Positions 16,127-28,100 of a DNA stretch of 64,000 nt are shown piece after piece. Every line of letters starts with the position of its first letter. Within the stretch, counting starts at the first letter, position 1. The translations under genes and the position numbers were made by a program. The notes beneath the pieces were generated by a model. The model was not told the origin of the DNA. It searched no databases and saw only the letters and a program-made list of their open reading frames with translations. The stretch is from CAIZGX01 sp044239865 (GTDB taxonomy: Bacteria; Bacteroidota; Bacteroidia; Flavobacteriales_D; Sanyastnellaceae): NCBI GenBank assembly GCA_044239865.1, contig JBIIAO010000003.1, forward strand, positions 310,001-374,000. Direction: 5' to 3'.

Positions 16127-19100
16127 ATGAATCGTATTTTACGTTCTCAATTATCGTCTAATTCCAGGAGTTTTGCGATGTTCGAAACTACCACGGTCTC
16201 GTCTTCAGGACGAACACATTGGAGTAATAGTCTCACCCGAGGGGTTGCAGTTGTTGCTCTTTTGATTTTGTCTACCCTTGTGGGCACAGCACAAACTGAA
16301 TTAATAAGCCCTACAGGTGCAGGTGGATTTGAGCTTGGCTCAACTCTCGAAGCTAATGGTTGGACTGTTGTGAACAGCTCAACTGATAGTTGGGTAGTAA
16401 ACAACGTTCCAGTGCCAAGTGCGGGATCGAATTGTGCATATACATCTTCAACTCCAGCCAACGTGGCTCCGACTTGGACTTATTCTCAGTTGTCTGTAAT
16501 TCAGCACATGTACATAGACGTTACAATTCCAGTTGGTCAAAATGCCGTTGCATTAAACTTCAAATGGAAGGCAGGCGGAGAAGGTGCAGCGGGCAGTGAT
16601 TGGGACAATTTGAAAGTTTTTTGGGGTCTCTCTTCAAGTATAGGAGCTCCAGTAGCAAACACAGCCATCTCCAGCACCTTCCAAGTATCTGGAACGGGTG
16701 CAACAAATGGCATGTATAAATTGAATTCAAGTGCTTGGAACACCTCAACTATTGGTTTTCAAGGAATACCCGGACAAACTTATCGTTTAGTTTTTAGTTG
16801 GAAATCAGATGGCTCTACTATTGCTAATCCTCCTGCGGCGGTTGATGAAATTAATTTAGTTTCAAATGCGCCAATAACATATTCAGCCTCTGCAAACGGA
16901 GGTTTGTGGTCTTCTGAAGCAAGTTGGGTAGGAGGTGTCGTTCCTTTAGGTGGAAATAGCGTTTCTATACCTGCTGGAACAACTATCATCGTTGATCAGG
17001 TTGTAAATGGTTTAAATGATCTAAATATCAATGGTATTTTAGCATGGAACGGAACAGCAAATGCAATGACTTTAGGTGGAAACCTTACAGTGAATAGCGG
17101 CGGATCTTTGCTTCCGTACACTACCGTTGGTACTACTGGTGTTAATTTAAACATCGCTGGTAACTTAATCAACGACGGTTACATTAATATGGCTGCGGGT
17201 TCAAGCACTCAAGGTATAATTAATTTCAACGGTTCGGGTTCTACAATTTCAGGAACAGGTACTTTCCAAGGTGACGGCACCAACGGAATTATTCGTATTC
17301 TGCAGTTTTCAAACACAGGTTCAAACGTAATTAATACGTCTCAGAACTTAGTGGTTTATGACTTGCGTTTAGACGGGGGCTCATTAAATACCAATGGAAA
17401 AATTATCGTAGATAATACGAAAATGGTTTATGGACTTCCCTTCAATACGGGTATCGCAAGTATTTCTGTTACAGCAATGGGTGCTGGTTATACAGCGTCT
17501 CCAATGGTTGGTCCAACAGGAGCAACCCGTTGGGCTGCTGCTACTGCCCTGGCAGCCAATCAAGTTAGAATGTGGAACGGAAACATTTATGTTGTTTCGG
17601 TGGCAGGTACTTCAGGCGCCAGCGGTCCTACTCATACTTCTGGTACTGCAGTAAATGGTGCTGCAACTCTTTTATGGGTCGGTACAGCAGGAACTTTAGG
17701 TGCTCCGTTTATGTCGGCTTCTGCCCACGTTTTGGGAACTTTCTACTTCTATGCAAATAATTTATACATCTGCACCACAGGTGGTGCAGGAACTGCCGCA
17801 ACACCGCCGACTCATACCTCTGGTATTGCTTCTGCCGGTGCCGCAGCATTCAAATATGTTGGAACTGTTGCGAAGGCAAGTGCTGTATGGGATGCTACAA
17901 CTAGCACACTTCGTGCTATAACCATAACCCAAACAGGAAGCGGTTATGGTACGACAGCTCCAGGATTAGTGATCGTTGCAGATCAGGCTGTTGCTCCAAC
18001 AACGGCTGCTGCTGCAACTGTTGTTTATTTCCAGAGCATAATAGGTCCTTCTGCTAACAGCGTCGCACGTCGTTCACCAGGAACTACCATCTCGGGCGGT
18101 TTAACAATCAATAATAATTCTACAGCCTCTGCAGTAAGCGGTAATAATCCTCAGGCATTGTCTGGAGTTGATGTTGTTTATACTACCAATGGTGGTAACT
18201 ACAATAACACTTCGACACCTAATGTTGGATTTACTCTTCCAAACAACCTTAACTTGGTTACCTCTGGAGGTAGTGGTTGTACCACTCCGACTATTGGAAC
18301 AGTAACAGGAGCTACAGTATCCGGGACGGCTTTGGCTACTTCTGCCTTCAGTATTTCTTTTTACAACGGTTCAGTAGTTTCTGTTTATTGTGCAACTCCA
18401 GGAACAGCTACGTATGCTGTTCCACCAACGGTAACAGTTGCAGGTTGTGCAGTTGCACCAACGTTGGTTTGGCCTGTAAACTGCCTTCCTACCGCAACAG
18501 CAAACATGAATGCCAACGGTATGATTCAGTCGTTCACAATAACGAACAAAGGATACGGCTACAATACGGCGCCAACAGTGGGAGTCAGCACACCGACTCC
18601 AGGTCCGACTGCAGCACCAACAACCCCAGTTGCTCGTTTAGGTTTGTACAACTATACCATTGCGGTAAATGCACCAACAACCACTGCAAGCGCAGCTGTT
18701 ACTGAAGATGCATTTGTTCCTGCGAACCGCATCATAAACGTTTTGAGCCTTGGTGCAAACGCAGCTGGATTCAACGTTACTGGTGGTAATTTGACACTCA
18801 TTGGTTCTTCACCATTATCATTAACAGCTTCCACGAACGTGAACGTATTAGATTTGGGAGGCTCGAGCTTAATCTATCCTTGGAATCAATATGGCGGTAC
18901 ATCAGGTACCTACAATGTTGGTGGAACCAAAGCATACGTTAGAAACGGAAGCTTAATAATGAATGGGCGAGGTAGTAACAACACCTGGAGTTTCCCTTTT
19001 GCTGGTAGTGGTACAACGTCTGTTCAAGTTTTCACCGGTGCTGCCAATGCTACAAACATTGTTTCAGCTAAGATTTCTGATCTTGGCGCTCCAACCAATA

Positions 19101-22100
19101 CCACGTTAGGTGGAACAGCATTTGGAATTGGTACCCGCAGCTTTAAAATCAATACAACTACTTTAGGTGGTGGCGTTGGTACTGCAGGTCCTACAGCAAC
19201 CATTCGTTTGCCTTATAATGACATAGATGCTCTAACCACTACACAAGATTTGACATTCATTTCAGAAGCTCCAAGCACTTCAGGTCCATGGAATCTGCGT
19301 TCAGCCGCAGTAGGTGCCTCAGGCGCTTTAGCAGCTGCGGGGTCTTTAACAACTCCAATAGTTGCTCCAGGTCCTGTAACGTTAGCAGATGGAAATGTCT
19401 ATGCGTTTTCAAGTTTAGTACCTGCGGTTACCTCGATTGATGTAACAACATTGTGTGCGAACTCTGGCACATTCACAATTACAGGTACCAACTTAACAGG
19501 CGTTACTTCCATAACCATTGGAGGTGTTTCTGTAGGTTCTTTCACTGTTGTAAATGGAACTACCATCACAGGTTTTGCTGGTGCAGCTGCTTCAGGCGTT
19601 GTTACCGTAACGAACAGTGTAGGTGCTTCTGCGTCAGGCTCTCAAACCGTTTCAGTGAACGCATCGCCAAATGCTCCAACAGTTTCTGCTGCTTCACAAA
19701 CACTGGAATTAGGAAACGCAGCCAATGTAACCGCTACCGGTAACGGAGGAACATTGCTATGGTACACTCAAGCGTTCGGAGGAGTTTCAGTTCTTACTGG
19801 AGCAACTTTGAATCTTGTTCCTTGCGCGAGTACTACTTATTATGTTGCTGAAACGGATGGAACGTGTGAAGGTGCTCGCACCGCTGTGGCAATTACAGTT
19901 ACATTCACAACGCCTTCTATTACTCCTTCAGTAGCAACCTTCTGCGGTGCAGGAGGAACAGTTACTTTAACTGCGAATAATCTAATGGCAGGAGCAATAG
20001 CTTCATGGACGTCTTTGACAGCTGGAGTGACTTTAACTTCCGCTACAGGAACAACAACAGACGCAACTTTAACGCAGACATCAGAATTTAGATTATCTAC
20101 CACAGTTAATGGATGTGCAACACCTGATGCATTAGTTTCTGTTGGTGTTTACCCATTGCCAAGCGCAACAGTTACAACATCAGCAAGCGGTGTTTGTCCG
20201 GGTACATCTGCAACAATCAATTCTGGTTTATCAGCAGGTAATTTCGCAGTAGTTTGTATCACTCCAAGAACGGTTTTATCAACCCCACCAGCAAACGCTT
20301 CGGTGTTGTGTAACGGAGGAACAGCTTCAACAACATTATCCGGTGGTTCATTGGATGATGGATATTGGAATAGTCGTCCTATTGGATTTGATTTTAATTA
20401 TTTTGGTGTTAACCAAACTCAAGTAATGATTGGTACCAATGGTACAATTATTATCGGAGGAGGAACAAGCACTCAGTATAATTTTACAGGAGGATTCCCA
20501 AGTACAGCAAATCCTGCTAATTGCATTGCAGCGGTTGCTCGTGACCTTCAGTTGAATAGTACTGGAGGTAGTTTCGGCTTCGGTGGTGGTGCTGTGAGAC
20601 ACTGGACAGAGGGTGTTGCTCCAAATAGAAGATTCGTTGTTCAATACGCTAACTGTGCTACTTGGTATTCGACAAACGCGAATGACGGTAGAAGTTCAGT
20701 GGAGGTTGTATTGTATGAAACTTTAGGAACTGTAGAGATTTATGTTATTGAGGCATCAAATCCAACAGCTACAACCGGAAGCTTCATCAACGATACACGA
20801 AATAAATATATCGGACTTCAAAATGGAACGAGAACCATAGGAGCAACTGCACCGAACTGTTCTTCTCCTTTTCAAGCAAACTACTGGAATGGTATTTCAA
20901 ATCAGATATTGTCGCCTTTAGCTTGGCGCTTCAATCCACCGGCTGATTATTTAACAATTTGGTCTGCGACAGATGTGAATGGTACCACTGGTTTAACTAC
21001 TAACGTTAACGGTTCTACGATTAATACAATCAATGGATTCAGTGCTACCGTTGCCCCATTATTGACTACCCAGTATTCAATTTCTTATGCAAATGCTACA
21101 ACAGGTTGTTCTAACTTGTTAAGCCCAGCGCAAGTAACTATGGAAGTATTGGGAACAACAGCTCCACAAGGGGTTATTGCTTCTTCTACTGGAACAACGG
21201 TTTGTCCGGGCACAAGCATAACGCTTTCAACGAATTATACTGGTTCATTAGACGGATTAACCTTGCAATGGGAAACATCAACCGACGGAGGAACTTCTTG
21301 GACGGATATGCCAAGTGCTAACGCAATCACACTCACCACTACATTTAACGCAAATGCTTCATATCGTTTGAAGTTCGTGTCTTGTGGAGGAACTCCAAGT
21401 TACTCTTCACCGGTAGTTGTGTCTGTTCCTTCATACACTTGTCCGACTTGTACAACATTTGCTTCGAATGCAGCTGACGAAGAGATATACAGTTTTACTT
21501 TGAACACGGCTACTACACCATCTGCTTATGCGGGTGCAAATGGATGTTCAACAGTTGCTCCAGGAGCAGGGTCTATTCTTAATAGATACTCGAACTTCAC
21601 TTCTTTGGGTTCATTCACGAACTTAATTTCAGGAGTAACAAATACTATTACAGTTTTACAAGATGAATGTGACGGACCAACCTACTTTAGTAATGGTTTT
21701 GCAGCATTCATTGATTACAACAACGACGGTGACTTCACAGATGCGGGTGAAAAGGTATACAGTGACGGTGCTGCAACTTTGCAAGGTCCTAGAACCATCA
21801 ACGGTACATTCGTTGTTCCAAATGATGCTATTCCGGGTCTGGCGGTAATGCGTATTATGGTAGTCGAAAATGTTACTGGAAATGCAATTACACCATGCTT
21901 GACCTACACTTATGGAGAGACTGAAGATTACCTTGTAACCATCAACCCTCCATGTAATCCTACTTTATTCTCACCTCCATTGGTTATAGCCGATGATCCG
22001 GATGCAACGGTTTGTGGAAATCAAACGTCACAATTGACTGCATTTGATTTCAACGGTTCAGCGAACCCGATCTACATGTGGTACAATGCCCCAACGGGAG

Positions 22101-25100
22101 GAACCTTGTTACAAGCTTCTACAAGTAATTTCTTCACACCTCCTGCGATTTCAGCAACGACCTCGTGGTACGTTGCAACAAATACAGGAACCTGTGTTAC
22201 ACAGCGCTTTCCTGTAACATTGAACTGGATATCTGCTCCAACAATTTCTGTTACAAACAGTAATCCGGCTTCTTGCGGAACAACTTTTGTCCCAACGAAT
22301 ATAGCTGCGACAAGTTCCAACTCAGGTTATTCATACTCTTGGACAGCATCGCCTTCTGTAGGTTCTGGAATTGTTTCTGGAACAGCAGGTGCAACATTGT
22401 CTGGGGTTACACCAACGTTAAATGGCGTTTACAACTTCACTGCTACTGCAGTTGATGCAGTTTCAGGTTGTGCCGCTGCAGCTTCAACCAGTGTGGCTTT
22501 CTATGCTCCTCTAACAGGTTCTGCAACGGTAACACAGCCGCTAGTTTGTGGTGGTAATGGTTCTGTAAACTTCGGTGTCAATGGATCAGGTACTGTATTC
22601 GTTAGTGATTTCACAAGCGCTGCACTTAATCCAGCACAAGCTGAATTGTGCAACAACGCTACAATCACTGGTGGTAAATTACAATTGACAGCTCCTGCGA
22701 ATAACCAAAAAGGTGGTATCTTAATTACGAATACAACAGGTCTTGCATCGAACGACTTCCAAATCGATTTCGATATGATCACTACTGCTGGTACTACTCC
22801 TCCTGCAGACGGATTTAGCTATAGTTATGGTCCGGATGTAGTATGTATGCCAACTCCAATTGGAACTGGTGACAACGTCCTTGTGGCCGCAGGTGCCGCA
22901 AATCCTGAAAACGGATCTGGTTCTGGTATCCGTCTTTCCTTCGACGCATACACAAACGGTGTTAACGTGAACGGTATCTACTTAATGTACAACTGTCTGC
23001 GTAAAAATCCATCTTCTACGTTAACTCCAGCTGAAGGTTTGTATTATTTCGATGCCAACACATCTTGGATTGGTGGTGCAAATACACACGTGACCATTAA
23101 GATCAACGCTCTTGGTCAAATGTCTATGTGGTTAGCAGGCACACAAGTGTTGAACAACGCTCAGTTACCAGCTGACTACTTAACAGCAGATAAGAGCACT
23201 TGGAAGCATGCTTTCGCAGCGCGCACAGGTGGATTGAACCAGGGTCACTTAATTGACAACTTGGACATTCATTACAACAATTTCTATGAGTATTCTGTAG
23301 ACAATGGAGCTACCTGGACTGCAACTTCTCCAGTTTCAGTTCCATCCCCTTCAACGGTTCATAGTTTGGCTCGTTACGTGACTCAACCGGCATGCTCTGT
23401 TGATTACGGCACTTCTTCAGTTCTATTCCCAGTTCCTGCTCCTACAGCGGTTACAGGTGGTTCTGCATGTTTGAATGCTTCTACTCTGAATGTAACTGCG
23501 TTTGGTCCTCCTTTGGGTGGCACACAAACAGCAACTACGACTTTAGGTTCTTCATTAGCGTTGACAGCGAACGGCACACTTTCACTAACAGGTGCAGTAA
23601 ACGTTCCTGCAGGTGCAACCATTACAGGTGCTGTGTTATCTGTAGCAGGCATTTCAACAGCCGGAGGTACTTGGGCTTCAGACATTACAGTAAGTATGAC
23701 AGGGGTATCATCCTTGGCAGCTCAGGATCTTTCTACAGACCTTACTGTAACTAACGTATCCTACACTTATGTTGGAACTATTCCTACAGGTAATGGTAAC
23801 GTAACTGTTAACTTCGCTAACACATGGTCTGGTACAGCAACCATTAACAGTGTTAGTTTAATTGTTTCTTACAGTTTGCCATCTTCACCTTCATGGTTTA
23901 GTTCATCTACACCTTCTGCAGGAAACCTGTTGGGAACTGGTTCTCCATTCAACGTTGTAGGTACTACTTCACTTCCATCAACAGCAACAACTTCTACGGG
24001 AACTATTTATGCTGCTACAATGGTTGTAAATGGTGCGTCTACTTGTTACTCTACATCAGTTCCTGCTGCGATTAATGTTGGTGTTCCATTGACAGCGAGT
24101 GTTGTCGCATCAACTTCATACACAAGCACTACCACTTTAAGCACTGGAGCCTTTACAGTTCCTTTTGGTAGTTCGAATACCGTAAGTGGTAACGTTGTTC
24201 TACCTGCAGGTGCAGTTGTAACAGGAACACAATTGTTAATCAACGGTGTTACATCAACTAACTTCACTTATGCTACTTACATTCAAGTTGCAGCCTCAGG
24301 CGCGGTGACTTTAGCAAATCAATCTGTTGCACCAAATTTTATTGTGTTAAATACACCAACGAATTACACGTTAAATCCTTCGGTGATAGCTAATACAGGA
24401 GGAACAGTTTTCGTAACAGTAACGAATACAGGTACCTCAGGAGTTGCAACTATTTCTTCAGTGCAGCTGGTTGTAACCTACACCGGACCTGTATTAACAA
24501 GTATATGTCCAGGGGCTGCTGTAGCAATGTCTGTTTCAACCACGGGTGGTGGTGGAGCGCAATCTTATCAGTGGAATTTGAACGGCACACCAATTGACGG
24601 TGCAACTGCCAATGGATTCAACGCTATTCCTTCTGCGGGTGATTCGTATACCTGCACAGTGTTGGACGCTTGTAACCCAAGTGGTGTGACATCAGCGGCT
24701 TATGCGGCTTCATTCTTTAGTGTAACTGCTGGTTCTATTTCAGGACCATCGGCTATCAACGTAAATGATTTCACTTCTACACCTCCGGGTGGTGGAACTT
24801 TTGTTTTGGCTGGACAAACTGCTGGTTCTACCATTCAGTGGGTTTCTTCCAATAACGGTTCTGCTCCTTGGACGAACATTGGTGGAGCGACTTCCGGTTC
24901 ACAGTCTTTGTACGCTGCAGGTGCTGCAGGCACGCTTACCTTATCAGCTTTTGTAACTTCTCCTGATGGATGTATCGCTCAGGCTGGGACATTCGCCGTA
25001 GCTATGGGTAACGCTATTGATACTCCTTGCACGGCAAGACCAGTAACTCTTGGTAACCAAGATGGGCTCGTATTCTCCACTGCTGCTGCAACGGTTAGTG

Positions 25101-28100
25101 GGGGAGAGACAGGTGCTCCGGCTTTAGGTTGTAACGTGCAAAATGGATGGTGTAACAGCACTCTGAATGGAACCATTTGGTTCAGTTTGGTGGCTCCAGC
25201 CTCAGGGCGAGTGAGCATAGCTGCTCCAGGATGGGATAATCAACTTGCAATTTATAGCGCAACAAACTGTGCTGATTTCGGTACTTTCACCTTAATCAAT
25301 GCCAACGATGATGGCGCGGGTTTAACTGCATTTCTCACAAACGTGAAATGTTTAACTCCTGGTGCTACCTACTACATTCAATTAGATGGATATGGTGCAG
25401 TTGGCGCTTCTACAATTGTTATTACAGACCTTGGAAACACGGCACCTGTTATTACTAACGTTCCTGCGAACATTGCATTAAATAATAATCTTGGTATTTG
25501 CGGTGCAACGGCTACTTGGACTGCTCCTACGGTAACAGACGATCAAGGTTGCGTAACAACTACTTCTAACTTCAACTCAGGTGCTTCATTCCCTGTTGGG
25601 GTTACAACTGTAACTTATACATCAACTGATGCTCAAGGATTGGTAACCACAGCTTCATTCACTGTTACAGTGACTGACAATGAATTACCAACTGTTACTG
25701 CTCCTTCTAACGTTACTGTAAATGCAAACAGCTCTTGTGATGCTACAAGTGTTGATTTAGGTACACCTACAACTGCAGATAACTGCACTGTGTCTTCTGT
25801 AACTAATAATGCTTTAATTACCTATCCATTGGGAGTAACAACAGTTACTTGGACTGTAACTGATGGTGCTGGAAACATACAAACAGCGACTCAAACAGTT
25901 ACTGTTGTTGATGCAACCAACCCAACTATTGCTGCACCTGCAAACGTAACAGTCGATGCAAACAGCTCATGTAATGCAACTGGAGTAGTTCTAGGAACAC
26001 CAGTAACTGCAGACAACTGTTCTGTAGCATCTGTTACAAGCAATGCTCCTTCAACCTTCCCATTGGGAACAACTACTGTTACTTGGACAGTAACAGATGG
26101 ATCAGGAAACAATTCTACAGCAACTCAAACAGTAACGGTAGTAGACGTAACTAACCCAACCATTACTGCACCAGCAAACGTAGCAGTAGATGCAAACAGC
26201 TCATGTAATGCAACTGGTGTTGTTCTTGGCACACCGGTAACTGCAGACAACTGTTCTGTTGCTTCTGTAACCAACAATGCTCCCTCAACCTTCCCATTGG
26301 GAACCACTACAGTTACTTGGACTGTTACGGACGGTGCTGGTTTAAGTGTTACAGCTGTGCAAACTGTTACAGTTGTAGATGCGACTGTACCAACCATTAC
26401 CGCTCCGGCTCCGGTAACTGTTACTGCTGCATTGAACGCTTGTACAGCAACGGCTACTTTAGGTTCAGTTAATGCTACGGACAACTGTGGTATTTTAACT
26501 TCTACAAACAATGCTCCTGCTACATTCCCTATCGGTAACACCACTGTTACTTACACAGTAACTGACGTTAACGGAAACGTTGCAACAGCTACACAAGTAG
26601 TAACTGTAGAGGTTAACCCAGCAAACATCTGGTATGTAGATGCTGACGGTGACAACTACGGTGTTGCAGGTGCAACTGTAACTGCTTGTAGCCAACCAAC
26701 AGGTTATGCTGCAAACACAACAGATTGTAACGACGCTAACGTAAACATTAACCCAGGTGAAATCGAAATTTGTGGAAACACTATCGATGACAACTGTAAC
26801 GGTACGTCTGAAGAAGGTTGCTTAAACCCAGGTGAAAACCCAAGTAATGCAATTTCAATGTCTACGAGCATTTGGCCAAACTGTAACGCAGTAAACGGTA
26901 CACTTGTAAATGCTTCAGCTTCTGGTTCTGCTCAAACCATCTGTTTAACAGGTGAAGACAAGTGGCACCAATTCGTTGCAACTTCAGAAGGTGTTAGCAT
27001 CGTTGTTAACTCAACGTCTGCCGATATCTTAATTGAATTGCAAACGGCTGCTGGTGTTTTAGTAGCAGAAGAGAATGCAGTTTCAGGTCTTGGTGGTGAA
27101 ATTTTGAACCACTACGGATTAACTGCAGGTCAAGTCTACAAAATCGGTGTGCGTAACTACAACAGTGCTCTAGGTACTGGTACTTACTCTATCTGTGCGA
27201 AGATGTTGAAGCGCGGAGGATGTGACTACGGTCCAGGTCCATACACATTGTGTCAGTACTTCAAGGCAACTTGGGCTGGTGCAACTGGAACGAGCTACAC
27301 ATTCACATTCACAGGCGTGTCAGGTCCTGCTAGTGGTAACGTTTACACACGCACTCAAAACTCAGACATCTGTGTGTTGAGCAGCGTATTGCCAACTTTA
27401 CCATACGGATCTACTTACAACGTGTTGATTTCGAATACATACACCCTAAATAACGGTGCAGGTGTTGCAGAAATTATCACAGTCCCTGGATTAGCCCCTT
27501 GCTCAATGAGCACAGCTACTCAGCCAGCTACTGCTCTCCGTGTTTCCAACCAATGTGCTGCTGGTCCGCGTTTCCGTGGTGCTATCGTAGCTTCATTGCC
27601 ATGGGTATGTGGATCAACTAACTGGCGTTGGGAGTTCACTGAGTTAGACACTCAAGGACAACCAGTAGGTCTTCCAATTACTGTAAACAGAGGCGCGGCT
27701 TCTAACTACATTAACTTGGGTACAGTGTTGCAATTGCAATACGGTAAGACATACTCAGTACGTACTGCTCCAATTTTACCATACACAGGAACAGACTACC
27801 AATGGGGTGCTCCAGTTTGTATGAGCATTGTTGGATCTGCTGGTATGATTGCAGACGGAAGTCAAGCAGCTAACCAAGCAGTAAGAGTGGAAACAGCGAA
27901 CGAAGTGAACATGAGCTTGTATCCGAATCCAACACACGGTACAGATGTGAACATTAACCTTTCTGGTGTTGAATCAGACAACGTACAAATTCGCGTAGTA
28001 GATGCTATGGGTCGTCAAGTATGGAGCAACCGTTACTCAGTGAACGGAGTGTTAAATACTAACATCACCTTCGAGCGTCCACTTGCAAATGGTTTGTACT

